A stretch of DNA of 33,473 nt from Salinicola endophyticus. Its GTDB lineage: Bacteria > Pseudomonadota > Gammaproteobacteria > Pseudomonadales > Halomonadaceae. The notes below the pieces were generated by a model, which saw only the letters and a program-made list of their open reading frames with translations, searched no databases and had not been told where the DNA came from. Positions within the stretch are counted from its first letter, which is position 1, and each line of letters opens with the position of its first letter. Position numbers and translations under genes: made by a program. Positions 13,995 to 23,434 of this stretch are shown here, in pieces. Where the stretch lies: contig NZ_PZJO01000005.1 in assembly GCF_003206575.1 (NCBI RefSeq), positions 1 to 33,473 of the forward strand, read 5' to 3'.

Positions 13995-16746
13995 CACCTT
14001 CGTGACCTGCACGACTCAGCCTGCCCAACAGGGCGTCGAACGAAGAGGCGTAACGTGCCCAGAGCGAGGCCTCCAGCGGGGCGATGGTGAACAGCCGCAG
14101 CAGCGTCTGCTCGAGCTCCTCCGGCGGTGTCGGCGGGCGCCCCAGGGCGTCGTTGAGGCGTGCCACCTGGACCTCCAGACGCAGTGGCTCGAGGGTCTCG
14201 GGGATCGGCTCGCCGGCGAGCAGGCTCAACTGGACCAGGCAGCGCTGTAGCCCCTCTTCGGCGTCGTCTGCGCTCAGTGGTGTCTGCATCTGCCGCTGTT
14301 GCAGGCGCTGGCGCAGCGCGGCTGGCGGCTCGGGATCGAGCGCTTCGCCGGCGATCATCTGTTCCAGCCAGCGGCGATAGTCGGGCCAGGTGCGCGCCTG
14401 AGCGACCAGCTCGAGCCGCTCCAGGGTCACTTCGCGGGCATGCACGATGCCCTGCCAGCGCCGCTCCATGCCCTCGCTACGACGGCTGTGCGGCAGCGGC
14501 GAGAGGCGCTGAGCTTCCGCCAGGGCGGCATCCAGCACGTCGCGCTCGCCGGCGTGGGTCGGCTGCCAGGCATCGAGCTTGTCGATCAGCGCCTGCATGG
14601 CATCGAAGCGCTGCTGCTGGCGTGCCTGCTGCTCGCCGCGCAGCGCATCGCGCGCGGCGAAGATGGTGTCGCAGTGGCTGCGGAACTGGCGCCACAGGGT
14701 CTGCTCGACCCCCTTGGGTGCGCGGCCCAGCTCACGCCAGCGCTGCTGCAGCTGCTTGGCCTGATCGGCGCGCTGCTGCGCCGGCCCCTCCTGTTCGGCG
14801 AGGCGCTGGGCCTCGGCCACCAGTTCGCGCTTGTGGCTGGCGTTATCTCCGGCGCGGGCGTCGATCAGCGTCTGCAGGCGCTGGCGCAGCCGCGCGAAGC
14901 GCCGGCCCAGGGCAGCGGCGCGGCGCTTGGGCACCGGCCAGTGCTGATCCCACTGCTCCTGGGCGGCATCTCGGATACGTCTCAGGGCGTCGGGGTCGGC
15001 ATCCTCGGCGGGATTGTCGAGCAGCGTCTCCAACTGCTCGCAGAGTGCTTCACGGCGCGCGAGATTGTCGCGCTCGCGATTGGCGAGCTCGCTCTCCCAG
15101 GCAGCCAGCTGGGTGTGCAGGGCGTCGGAGGCGGCGCGAAAGCGCTGCGCCAGCTCGCGGTTGGCGGCGGCATCGCCGAGTTGGCGCCACTCGCGGATCA
15201 GCTGTTGATGCCGGCGATGGCGTTCGGCATCGCTCTGCTCGTGCGCCTCGGCCAGCGCCTCGATCGCTGTCAGCAGCTCTTCACGCTTGGGCGCGGCGAC
15301 GAAGCCGCGCCAGTCGCGCAGCTCGGCGAGCCTGGCGGTGAGTTGCTTCCAGCGCTGCTCGAGTGCGGCGGGCAGCGTGGCATTACTGGCGTCGAGCTGC
15401 TGGCGCAGCTGGCGCTGAATCTGCGCCGCGGGGCGGTAGCGGCCACTGTCGAGTTCGGCTTCGAGCTGGTCGAGCTGGGTGCCGAGTACCTGTTCGTCCC
15501 ACGCCGGCGCGCTGCTGTCGCGCGCCGCCTCCTGGGGGGCGACGGCGGTCGCCGCCTGGCGCCGCGCATCTTCGACCAGTGCCGTCGGTGGGAGGGTCTT
15601 CGGCCAGTCGAGGCGGGCCAGGATCGGCGTGGTGTCGTCACCCTGTTCCAGCGCCTGGCGCAGCTCGAGGTCGAGCTGTGCCAGGCGCTCCCACGCCTGC
15701 CACAGCGTCTGTACCCGGTGCTCCAGTTCGGCATGGCGTGCAGCGTAGGCATCACTGACGCCGTAGTCGTCGGAGACCGACTGCCAGCGCTCGCTCTGCA
15801 GCTGCCAGCGCGAGGCCAGCGCTTCCATCGCTTCGGCGGTCAGCGGTTCACTTGCGCTGACGGTATTGAGCGCCTGTTCCAGGGCCTCGAGGATGCCCTC
15901 GCGGGTAGCCTGGGCCGCAGCTTTCTCGCGCTTGACCCGTTCCAGTTCGCGGTGATGGTGCTCGTGTTCGGCGATGCGCTGACGGCAGCGCGCGACGGCA
16001 ATGTCGAAACGCTGGTGCTGGGGCTGGCCGGCGCCGTCGGCGAGGGCTTCCCAGGCCTTCACCCAGTGCTTCAGGCGTGTGTCGTAGGTCGGCTCCCAGG
16101 GGCGGTGGGCGTGGGCTTCGAGGGCTTCCAGCAGCCGCTCACGCTCGGCGCTGGCGGCGGCCTGCTGCTCGGCATCGGCGCGCTGACGCGCCAGCCGTTC
16201 ACGGGCCAGCCGTGCCACCTGCTTGTCGCGCTTGGCCTGCTTGACCAGGGTGCTCAGCCCGGCCGGGCTCGACACCCGCTCGGCCGCCGCCAGGCGCACA
16301 GCGGCGATACCGTTGTCACTGGCGTGGTGGATCAGCCGCGTCTCATCCTCGATTCTGGCCAGGGCGGTCAGCCGTAGCGTCTGGTTGTCGCCCTGTTCGA
16401 CCAGCGCATCGAGCAGCGCGTGCTCGTCCACGCTATCTACCAGGGTGAGGCGGCGGGAGAGGTCGAGGGCGGGCATCTCGCGCCCGCCGATCACATCGAT
16501 CAGGCGCGCCAGCGATTCGGGCGAGGCGGCTTCCCGGTGCCACGCGAGCAGCGTATCGGGATCGCTCAGGCGCGACAGCGCGGCTTGACGTACGCTGGCA
16601 TCGCTGTCTCGGGATAGCGTCTTGAGCGCGGCGTGGTCGCCGGCATCGAGCTGCAGCGCGGCGTGGGCGCGCACGCTGGGGTCCTGGTGGTCCCAACGCG
16701 GGCGCCGCCGACGGGGAGACAGTAGGCGTTGAAAGAGTCCTGGCAT
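13981..16746 (-). CDS. DUF349 domain protein with N-terminal HEAT-like repeats (921 aa)
   Basis: This is a very large, almost entirely helical, charged cytoplasmic protein of unknown function. Residues about 20-190 show HEAT-like repeats (DPSVRAHAALQL, DSDASVRQAALSRL, AAVRLAAAERV). The rest has several DUF349-type units built around W...L and LW..F...CD motifs, clearest at LQQRWRELGRAPKGVEQTLWRQF followed by SHCDTIF (near residue 700). Others lie near 225 (RPWEPTYDTRLKHWVKAWEAL), 310 and 490. The long Gln/Arg/Glu stretches suggest coiled coil. There is no signal peptide or membrane helix. The start at 16746 gives MPGLFQRLLSPRRRRP, a basic helix; its ribosome-binding site is weak. The initiator tRNA lies directly downstream with its own promoter. 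Confidence 0.88.
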   Translation of the reverse strand: MPGLFQRLLSPRRRRPRWDHQDPSVRAHAALQLDAGDHAALKTLSRDSDASVRQAALSRLSDPDTLLAWHREAASPESLARLIDVIGGREMPALDLSRRLTLVDSVDEHALLDALVEQGDNQTLRLTALARIEDETRLIHHASDNGIAAVRLAAAERVSSPAGLSTLVKQAKRDKQVARLARERLARQRADAEQQAAASAERERLLEALEAHAHRPWEPTYDTRLKHWVKAWEALADGAGQPQHQRFDIAVARCRQRIAEHEHHHRELERVKREKAAAQATREGILEALEQALNTVSASEPLTAEAMEALASRWQLQSERWQSVSDDYGVSDAYAARHAELEHRVQTLWQAWERLAQLDLELRQALEQGDDTTPILARLDWPKTLPPTALVEDARRQAATAVAPQEAARDSSAPAWDEQVLGTQLDQLEAELDSGRYRPAAQIQRQLRQQLDASNATLPAALEQRWKQLTARLAELRDWRGFVAAPKREELLTAIEALAEAHEQSDAERHRRHQQLIREWRQLGDAAANRELAQRFRAASDALHTQLAAWESELANRERDNLARREALCEQLETLLDNPAEDADPDALRRIRDAAQEQWDQHWPVPKRRAAALGRRFARLRQRLQTLIDARAGDNASHKRELVAEAQRLAEQEGPAQQRADQAKQLQQRWRELGRAPKGVEQTLWRQFRSHCDTIFAARDALRGEQQARQQQRFDAMQALIDKLDAWQPTHAGERDVLDAALAEAQRLSPLPHSRRSEGMERRWQGIVHAREVTLERLELVAQARTWPDYRRWLEQMIAGEALDPEPPAALRQRLQQRQMQTPLSADDAEEGLQRCLVQLSLLAGEPIPETLEPLRLEVQVARLNDALGRPPTPPEELEQTLLRLFTIAPLEASLWARYASSFDALLGRLSRAGHEGVDTR

Positions 16747-16890
16747 GGCAGGTTTGGCATCCTGAAAAACGACGGGCTGGCGGTGGCCGATGCGGCGGGC
16801 GGCGTGGCATCGGCGGCAGCCGCCTATCTAACCATTTGACGGCCCGCGGTAAAAGAGTGTTGGGCTATGGGCGTCGGCCGTCGGCGACAC

Positions 16891-16919
16891 CTGACAAAAG
16901 GTCTAGCTGGCCTTATGAT
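16891..16919 (+). promoter_or_regulatory. Sigma-70 promoter of minC
   Basis: CTGACA (16891-16896) and TATGAT (16914-16919) are 17 bases apart, each matching consensus at five of six positions. The predicted leader to minC is about 57 bases. This is the best promoter in the space between the DUF349 gene and minC (16747-16982). Confidence 0.7.
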
Positions 16920-16982
16920 CGGTTGCAGCGGTAGACGCCCTCGCATAGCGTAACCCCTATTTCCCCGCTGCGGAGTTCGGTC

Positions 16983-17726
16983 ATGAGTCTCAACAGGGAT
17001 CGGGCAGAGACTGCCTTCACGTTCAAAGGTGGCATGCTGCCCATGACGGTCATGGAGTTGACCAGCGGCGACCCGGAGCGCGTACGCGCCCAGCTGGCCG
17101 GCAAGGTCAGCCAGGCCCCCGCCTTCTTCCAGCACACGCCGGTGGTGCTCAGCGTCGAGCGGCTCGACGAGCCGCACCTGGCGCTGGAACGTATCTGCGC
17201 CGTGTGCCGCGCACACAAGCTGCTGCCGGTGGCGGTGCGCGGCGGTCCCGATCCCGTCAAGCAGTCCGCCTGGGCGCTTGGCCTGGGCTGGTTTCCGCCG
17301 CAGGAGAGCCGCCCCAAGGCGGTCGAGGCCAGCCCGGCCGAGCCGGTGGTGGAGGTCGAGACCGAGCTGCCGCTGCCGGTTGCCGAGGGAGGGCAGACCG
17401 GCGGGCGCATCCATCGCGGCACGGTCCGCTCGGGCCAGCAGGTATCGGCGCCAGAGGGCGATCTGGTGGTGATCGGCGCGGTCAATCCGGGGGCAGAGGT
17501 GCTCGCCGCGGGTAGCGTGCACGTCTACGGGCCGCTGCGCGGGCGTGCCCTGGCAGGTATCCATGGTGATCGCGAGGCGGGCATCTTCTGCCATGACCTG
17601 CATGCGGAGCTGCTCTCGGTGGCGGGCACCTACAAGCGTCTCGAGGACATCGACCCGCGCATGCTGGGGGCGAGCGTCCAGGTGCAGCTCAGGGAAGATC
17701 AGCTGCGCATCTCGGCCCTGACCTGA
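16983..17726 (+). CDS. minC: Septum site-determining protein MinC
   Basis: MinC inhibits FtsZ ring assembly near the poles as the partner of membrane-bound MinD. The N-terminal domain (about 1-105) has FTFKGGMLPMTVMEL and FFQHTPVVLSVERL. A Pro/Glu-rich linker (about 110-140) follows. The C-terminal beta-helix domain (about 143-245) has GRIHRGTVRSGQQVSAPEGDLVV, NPGAEVLAAGSVHVYG and LRGRALAGIHGD, the family core that binds MinD. The 247-residue length is normal. CGGAG lies seven bases before the ATG. It heads the minCDE operon, with minD 93 bases downstream. Confidence 0.97.
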   Translation: MSLNRDRAETAFTFKGGMLPMTVMELTSGDPERVRAQLAGKVSQAPAFFQHTPVVLSVERLDEPHLALERICAVCRAHKLLPVAVRGGPDPVKQSAWALGLGWFPPQESRPKAVEASPAEPVVEVETELPLPVAEGGQTGGRIHRGTVRSGQQVSAPEGDLVVIGAVNPGAEVLAAGSVHVYGPLRGRALAGIHGDREAGIFCHDLHAELLSVAGTYKRLEDIDPRMLGASVQVQLREDQLRISALT

Positions 17727-17819
17727 AGCGGCAGGGCCGAGCGGCGCCGAAAACGATAAGGTGTCTCCCCGCTGCGGGCGGGCGTGATCAACAATCTATC
17801 GGGTAACAGGAAGTTCATC

Positions 17820-18641
17820 TTGGCCAAGATCATCGTTGTAACCTCCGGTAAGGGTGGCGTCGGCAAGACGACCAGCGCAGCGGCCATTGCCACGGGACTG
17901 GCCTTGCGCGGCAACAAGACCGTGGTCATCGACTTCGACGTGGGGCTGCGTAACCTCGATCTGATCATGGGTTGCGAGCGGCGCGTGGTCTATGACCTGG
18001 TCAATGTCATCCAGGGCGAGGCGGGCCTCAACCAGGCGTTGATCCGCGACAAGCGCACCGAGAACCTGCATATCCTTCCCGCCTCTCAGACCCGCGACAA
18101 GGATGCGCTGACCCTCGAGGGTGTCGAGAAGGTGCTCAACGATCTCGCCGAGGATTTCGACTACATCATCTGCGACTCCCCGGCGGGGATCGAGCGTGGC
18201 GCCCAGTTGGCGATGTACTTCGCCGACGAGGCGGTGGTGGTGACCAACCCCGAGGTCTCCTCGGTGCGCGACTCCGACCGTATCCTCGGGCTCTTGTCGT
18301 CGAAGTCGCGGCGCGCCGAGCAGAATCGTGAGCCGGTCAAGGAGCACCTGCTGATCACGCGCTACAACGCCAACCGGGTCGACGACGGCGACATGCTCAA
18401 CCTGGAGGATATCCGCGAGATCCTGGCGATCGAGCTGATCGGCCTGATCCCCGAGTCGGAAGCGGTGCTGCGCGCCTCCAACCAGGGTGTGCCGGTGGTC
18501 CACGACGACAACAGCGACGCCGGTCAGGCGTATCTGGACACGGTCGCGCGGCTGATGGGTGAAGAGGTGCCGCTGCGTTTCCATGCGGCGCAGAAGCGGA
18601 GCCTGATCTCGCGCATGTTCGGAGGAGGGGGCCGCCGGTGA
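17820..18641 (+). CDS. minD: Septum site-determining ATPase MinD
   Basis: MinD is the ParA/Mrp-type ATPase that binds the inner membrane in its ATP dimer form, recruits MinC and oscillates with MinE. The deviant Walker [10 protein letters not shown] (10-18) holds signature lysine K11 and K16. Walker A' [12 protein letters not shown] has D38 and D40, and [10 protein letters not shown] is the Walker B/switch II. The C-terminal amphipathic membrane helix is [14 protein letters not shown] chose the TTG at 17820: it yields the universal [13 protein letters not shown] start and is preceded by AGGAAG six bases upstream. The GTG at 17784 would add 12 unrelated residues. Its stop overlaps the minE start by four bases. 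Confidence 0.96.
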   Translation: MAKIIVVTSGKGGVGKTTSAAAIATGLALRGNKTVVIDFDVGLRNLDLIMGCERRVVYDLVNVIQGEAGLNQALIRDKRTENLHILPASQTRDKDALTLEGVEKVLNDLAEDFDYIICDSPAGIERGAQLAMYFADEAVVVTNPEVSSVRDSDRILGLLSSKSRRAEQNREPVKEHLLITRYNANRVDDGDMLNLEDIREILAIELIGLIPESEAVLRASNQGVPVVHDDNSDAGQAYLDTVARLMGEEVPLRFHAAQKRSLISRMFGGGGRR

Positions 18642-18892
18642 GACTACTCGACTTTCTCAAGGGTGAACGCAAGAAGTCCGCGTCGGTCGCCAAGGAGCGA
18701 CTGCAGATCATCGTCGCGCACCAGCGCGGCCAGCGCGGCCAGCCCGACTACATGCCGATGCTGGAGCAGGAGCTGCTGGAGGTGATCCGGCGCTATGTCC
18801 AGGTCGACCAGGATGCGATCAGCATCAGCCTCGACAGCGACAACGACTGCTCGGTGCTCGAACTCAACGTGACCCTGCCCAACCGCGATTGA
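18638..18892 (+). CDS. minE: Cell division topological specificity factor MinE
   Basis: MinE stimulates MinD ATPase and drives pole-to-pole oscillation. The 84-residue protein has the N-terminal membrane-targeting and MinD-binding part ([29 protein letters not shown]) and the C-terminal dimerisation domain ([15 protein letters not shown] and ISISLDSD). It starts with GTG at 18638, in a GTGA overlap with the minD stop, so translation is likely coupled. GGAGGAGGGG in the end of minD serves as its ribosome-binding site. Confidence 0.97.
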   Translation: MRLLDFLKGERKKSASVAKERLQIIVAHQRGQRGQPDYMPMLEQELLEVIRRYVQVDQDAISISLDSDNDCSVLELNVTLPNRD

Positions 18893-18975
18893 GCCGCCAC
18901 CGAATCGCGCCCCGGGGGCATGAGTCGCGCCCGGGCGTGTGCTAGGCTTGCGCTTTTGCGCAGGCGGAGAGCGGT

Positions 18976-20439
18976 ATGGCCAAGGCCAAGGCGGCACTGA
19001 CTTTTCTGTGGCACGACTACGAGACCTTCGGCGCCGACCCCCGGCGTCACCGCGCCTCGCAGTTCGCGGCCATTCGCACCGACGCCGACTTCAATCCGAT
19101 CGGCGAGCCGCTGACCCTCTATGCGCGCCCCGCGGATGACGACCTGCCGCACCCCCAGGCCTGTCTGATCACCGGCATCACGCCCCAGGCGGCGCTGCGC
19201 CGGGGCCTGCCCGAGGCGGAATTCGCCGCACGCATCCTGGCCGAGATGAGCGTGCCGGGCACCTGCTCGCTGGGCTACAACAGCCTGCGCTTCGACGACG
19301 AGGTGAGTCGTCATCTGTTCTACCGCAACCTCTTCGACCCTTACGCCCGCGAGTGGCAGAACGGCAACTCGCGCTGGGACCTGATCGACGCGGTGCGCGC
19401 CTTCTACGCGCTGCGCCCGGACGGCATCGAGTGGCCGCAGCGCGAGGATGGCGCGCCCAGTTTCAAGCTCGAGCACCTCACCGCCGCCAATGGTATCGAG
19501 CACGCCGGGGCCCACGATGCGCTGGCCGACGTGCGCGCGACCATCGCCCTGGCGCAACGGCTGCGCGCGGCCAATCCCAAGTTCTTCGAGCATCTGCTGT
19601 CGCTGCGCGACAAGCGCCGGGTCGCGACGCTGCTCGATGTCGAGGCGCGCAAGCCGATGCTGCACGTGTCGCGGCGCTACCCGGCGAGCCGCGGCTGCAG
19701 CGCGCTGGTGGTGCCGCTGGCCAAGCATCCCAGCAATCCCAACGGGGTGATCGTCTACGATCTGGCGGTGGACCCGGCGCCGCTGGCGTCGCTGTCGCTG
19801 GAGGAGATCAAGGCGCGACTGTTCGTCAGCGAGAGCGAACTGGCCGAGGGCGAGTCGCGCATTCCGCTCAAGGTGGTGCATCTCAACCGCAGCCCGGTGC
19901 TGCTGCCGATCGCCGCGGTGGACGCCACGGTGGCCGAGCGCCTGAGCATCGATCGCGCCCTGTGCGAGCGTCACTGGCAGACCCTGCTGCAGAACCCGGA
20001 GGCCGCCAGCAAGGCGGCTGCGGCCTTTGCCGATGGGCCCGCCGAGCCGCCGCGAGACCCCGACCTGATGCTCTACTCCGGCGGTTTCTTCTCGCCGCAT
20101 GACCGTCAGGCGATGGAGCGGGTCCACGCCACGCCGCCGGAGGCGCTGGGCCAGACCGGCTTCGCCTTCCAGGATCCGCGGCTGGAGGAGATGCTGTTCC
20201 GCATGCGTGCACGCAGCTATCCAGAGACGCTGGAGAGCGAGGAGAAGGCGCAGTGGGAGGCCTTCCGCTGGTCGCGGATGAACGATCCGCAGAGCGGCGC
20301 CTTTACCCTCAAGGAGTTCGCGCGTGAGATCGAACGGCTCAACCAGACCGCGCTCGACGCGCGCGAGCGTCAGGTGCTCGAAGAGCTGGTGATGTACGTC
20401 GAGTCGATCATGCCGGAGCAGGCCTTCGACGCTTATTGA
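18976..20439 (+). CDS. sbcB: Exodeoxyribonuclease I
   Basis: ExoI degrades single-stranded DNA 3' to 5' in recombination and mismatch repair and interacts with SSB. The N-terminal DEDDh nuclease has D14 and E16 in WHDYETFGADPRRHRASQFAA. It also has RFDDE around residue 106 and H-x-A-x-x-D at H180-D185 (HDALADV). The central SH3-like and C-terminal helical domains are complete through PEQAFDAY. The 487-residue length is close to E. coli (475). GGAGAG precedes the ATG. It lies 83 bases after minE and may be read through from the min operon. A perfect palindrome follows at 20531-20558. Confidence 0.96.
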   Translation: MAKAKAALTFLWHDYETFGADPRRHRASQFAAIRTDADFNPIGEPLTLYARPADDDLPHPQACLITGITPQAALRRGLPEAEFAARILAEMSVPGTCSLGYNSLRFDDEVSRHLFYRNLFDPYAREWQNGNSRWDLIDAVRAFYALRPDGIEWPQREDGAPSFKLEHLTAANGIEHAGAHDALADVRATIALAQRLRAANPKFFEHLLSLRDKRRVATLLDVEARKPMLHVSRRYPASRGCSALVVPLAKHPSNPNGVIVYDLAVDPAPLASLSLEEIKARLFVSESELAEGESRIPLKVVHLNRSPVLLPIAAVDATVAERLSIDRALCERHWQTLLQNPEAASKAAAAFADGPAEPPRDPDLMLYSGGFFSPHDRQAMERVHATPPEALGQTGFAFQDPRLEEMLFRMRARSYPETLESEEKAQWEAFRWSRMNDPQSGAFTLKEFAREIERLNQTALDARERQVLEELVMYVESIMPEQAFDAY

Positions 20440-20530
20440 TGGCGGGCGCTGCCATCCATCGTCGCAGCAGCCGATGAAGACGTCCGCGTACTGCCTGCCC
20501 GCACGATAGCGATCACCATCACACGATGCA

Positions 20531-20558
20531 CAGCGCCCCGGCCATGGCCGGGGCGCTG
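20531..20558. terminator. Perfect 28-base palindrome between sbcB and ptrA
   Basis: The two 14-base arms (20531-20544 and 20545-20558) are exact reverse complements centred on GGCCATGGCC, with outer CAGCGCCCC/GGGGCGCTG. It lies between convergent stops at 20439 and 20582. No T-run follows on either strand. It is probably a shared 3' end stabiliser or terminator. Confidence 0.5.
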
Positions 20559-20581
20559 CGTCGTCGTGGGTGGGTCGCCGC

Positions 20582-23434
20582 TCAGCGCGGCAGCGGGGTG
20601 AAGCCGCGGGTCAACGCATCCACGTCGCTGGCCTGGTCGCCGGGATCGGCGGTGATGCGCAGGGCCGGATGCTGGCGCAGCGCCTGCCACGCCTGCTCGA
20701 GCGCCTGTGGGGTGACCTCGGCGACCGCCGCGGCGAGATGGCGGCGACGCTCGAAGTCGACCTCCGGGTAGGCCAGGTTCTGCCACAGGCGGTTGGCGCG
20801 CTCCTCCAGCGACTGATCGCGGGTCAGCAACTGTTGGCGTACTGCCTCGCGGTAGGGCGCTAGCTCACTCGCATCGAGCGCGCGGATGCGCTGATCGAAG
20901 TGTGTCAGGAAGGCGTCCATGCGCGCGTCGATCTTGGTGCTGTCGGCACTCGGGGACTGCACCAGCAGGCTCAGCCCGGGAGCATCGAGCAGCGGTGCGT
21001 AGCCGGCGTTGACGATATAGCCGAGCTGCTCGTCGGTGCGCAACTGGGCGAAGAAGGGCGGGCCGATCAGTTGACCGAGCACGGCCAGGCGCGCCTGGCT
21101 GGCCAGCGAGCGGTCAGGGCCCTGGAGATAGCGCAATACCGCCGAATCGTCGCGGGCCGTGTTGGGATGCAGCACCGGGGCATCGGCCGGGACCTCGAGC
21201 GCGGTGAGCGGCGGAATGTCGTCGGCGTGCAGCCGCGGCTGCAGCGCGTTGGCCACCAGCAGGCCTTCGCGTTGCGCCAGCTCGGCATCCAGGTTACCCA
21301 CCGCCAGGCCCTGCAGGTAGATCTGGCTGAGGAAGCGTGTGCGATAGTCGCGCACATCCTGCAGGTCGATCTCGTCGAGCGCCGCGAGCATGTTGCGGGT
21401 GCTGATCTGCGGGCGCATCAGCGCCTCGCCCAGGGTGCGCTGCATCTGCTGGTAGAGTGCATCCTGGGGCGCGTTGCGCCAGCTGCGCGCCAGCCCCTGC
21501 TTGACCCGGGCGAGGCTGTCGGCGCTGATCTCGCCGTGCTGGAGCTGCTCGATCACGGTCTGCATCAGACGCGCCTGGTGGTCGCGCCAGCCGGAAAAGG
21601 CCAGGGTGATGCCACGGCCGTGGGCATAGGCGACGAACTCCTGGCCCGCCAGCGAGGCGGGGTAGAAGCGCTCGTTGAGCCCATCGTTGAGCCAGCCCGC
21701 CAACAGCCGCGTGAGCACGGCATGGCGCGCATCGCTGGCGGCCTGCGGGGACTGCAGACTGAAGCGCCACTCGACCCGGGGGGCGCCGAAATCGCTGTCC
21801 GCCTGGTGCCAGAGCTCGACACTCGGGGTGTCGACGAGGCGCTCGGGGGCGGCGGCGGGAAAGGTCTCGACGCTCAGGTCGTCGGCAATATAGGGATTGG
21901 GCTCGGGCAGCCCGAGGCCGTCGAGGGGTTGCGCCTCAGGCCACTGCGAGACCCGCGTCAGGGTATAGGGCGCGCCAAAGTAGGGCGTGGTGTGGTCGCC
22001 CTCGACCTCGGGGCCGCTATAGACCCGCAGCAGGTTGTCCGGGGTGAGCCGGTCGAGCAGCGCGGTGATGGCCGCAGGGTCGAAGCGATCCATGCGATAG
22101 GGCGCATACTGCACGTCGGCGAGGGGATAGTAGGCGAGGCTCATGGCCAGGTTGCTCACCGTCTGGATCGGCTCCTGGCGCTGCTGGAAACGGAACGACT
22201 GCTGCGCCAGGTCGGCCTGCTCGCGATAGCGCCATGCGTCCACGCCCTGGTCACGCAGACGCTGGATCTGATCGAACAGGCTGGCCTGGATCTGGTCGAG
22301 ATGTGCGACACCTTCGGCGGTGAGGCTGATCGAGACGTCGAACAGGGCGTGGCGGCCGTCGGCCTCGCGGGTGCCGGCGGAGAGCCCGTCGGCCCAGCCC
22401 TGGCGACGCAGCGCGGCGAGCAGGCTGCCCTCGCCCTCGTGGCCGAGGAGGTTGGCGACGTAGGCATCGGGCTTGTCGGCATAATCGTCGATGGGGTCGG
22501 CGATCGGGAACAGGAACTCGACGCGCTGACGGCTCTCGTGGGTCTTGACCCGCAGGCGCGCAGGCAGCTGGCCGGGCAGCGCCAGCGGGGTGTCGATCTC
22601 GGGGCGCGAGAGGTCGTGATCGGCGATCGCCGCGAAGCGGCTGCGCACCTCCTGTTCCAGCGTGTCCAGCGAGGCGGGGGCGAGCACCGCCAGGTGCATC
22701 ACGTTGGCATCGTAGTGGGCACGGTAGAAGTCGACCAGCGCCTGGCGCAGCGGGCGCTGGTCGCTGTTGAGGGTGTCGAGGTTGCCGACCGAGAAGTGGT
22801 TGATCGGATGCTCGGGGTTGAGCGCCTTGCCCAGCGCCTCGGCGATGCCGCGGGCATCGTCGGCGCGGCGCGCCTGGTACTCCGAGTTCACCGCGTGGCG
22901 TTCACGGTCGACGTAGTCCGGATTGAACTGGGGCGAGACGAAGAACTGGGCGAAGCGATCCAGCGCCTCGGGGAAGGCCTGAGGGTCGACATCGAAATAG
23001 AAATTGGTGTCCTGGGCCGCGGTGAAGGCGTTGTGCGAGCCGCCGTTGCGCTGGATGAAGCTCTGGTAGCCGTCGGGGTCAGGATAGCCCGCGGTGCCCA
23101 GAAACAGCATGTGCTCGAGGAAGTGCGCCAGCCCCGGCATGTCGGCGGGGTCGTTGTCGCTGCCCACCGAGACATCCATGGCCGCCGCCGCCTTGTCGGC
23201 CTGGGGATCGCTGATCAGCAGCACCTCGAGCCCGTTGGCGAGGGTGAAGGCGCGGTAGGCGCGGCTGTCGTTGGGGCTCTGGATCGGCGCGTCGCCGGTC
23301 GCTGGCGGCGCCTCGGCGGTGGCTGTCTCGGGCGTTGGCGTCGCGGCGGCCTGGCAGACGCCGAGCAGGGTCATGAGGCCGAGTCCGGCCAGCCAGGCGC
23401 AGGCGGACGCGCGCGATATCCGGGGGTGAGGCAT
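20582..23434 (-). CDS. ptrA: Pitrilysin-like M16 zinc metalloprotease, secreted (950 aa)
   Basis: This is a periplasmic inverzincin of the insulinase family that degrades small peptides. A signal peptide (residues about 1-31, SACAWLAGLGLMTLLGVCQAAA) is followed by a Thr/Ala/Pro-rich linker. The inverted zinc motif HFLEH gives H104, E107 and H108, with E185 in NSEYQARR as third ligand. The inactive C-terminal half carries FFAQLRTDEQLGYIVNAGY, the substrate-binding R/Y motif of the family. Length matches pitrilysin (E. coli 962). The start at 23434 begins the signal peptide and has AGGGAG five bases upstream; the frame opens earlier but without secretion features. VC at 26-27 is not a valid lipobox. 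Confidence 0.94.
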   Translation of the reverse strand: MPHPRISRASACAWLAGLGLMTLLGVCQAAATPTPETATAEAPPATGDAPIQSPNDSRAYRAFTLANGLEVLLISDPQADKAAAAMDVSVGSDNDPADMPGLAHFLEHMLFLGTAGYPDPDGYQSFIQRNGGSHNAFTAAQDTNFYFDVDPQAFPEALDRFAQFFVSPQFNPDYVDRERHAVNSEYQARRADDARGIAEALGKALNPEHPINHFSVGNLDTLNSDQRPLRQALVDFYRAHYDANVMHLAVLAPASLDTLEQEVRSRFAAIADHDLSRPEIDTPLALPGQLPARLRVKTHESRQRVEFLFPIADPIDDYADKPDAYVANLLGHEGEGSLLAALRRQGWADGLSAGTREADGRHALFDVSISLTAEGVAHLDQIQASLFDQIQRLRDQGVDAWRYREQADLAQQSFRFQQRQEPIQTVSNLAMSLAYYPLADVQYAPYRMDRFDPAAITALLDRLTPDNLLRVYSGPEVEGDHTTPYFGAPYTLTRVSQWPEAQPLDGLGLPEPNPYIADDLSVETFPAAAPERLVDTPSVELWHQADSDFGAPRVEWRFSLQSPQAASDARHAVLTRLLAGWLNDGLNERFYPASLAGQEFVAYAHGRGITLAFSGWRDHQARLMQTVIEQLQHGEISADSLARVKQGLARSWRNAPQDALYQQMQRTLGEALMRPQISTRNMLAALDEIDLQDVRDYRTRFLSQIYLQGLAVGNLDAELAQREGLLVANALQPRLHADDIPPLTALEVPADAPVLHPNTARDDSAVLRYLQGPDRSLASQARLAVLGQLIGPPFFAQLRTDEQLGYIVNAGYAPLLDAPGLSLLVQSPSADSTKIDARMDAFLTHFDQRIRALDASELAPYREAVRQQLLTRDQSLEERANRLWQNLAYPEVDFERRRHLAAAVAEVTPQALEQAWQALRQHPALRITADPGDQASDVDALTRGFTPLPR

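Noticed and set aside
14299-16377. A 692-codon open frame on the plus strand opposite the DUF349 gene
   Set aside because: It is a compositional shadow: low-complexity translation rich in Leu/Gly/Gln, with no domain and no ribosome-binding site.
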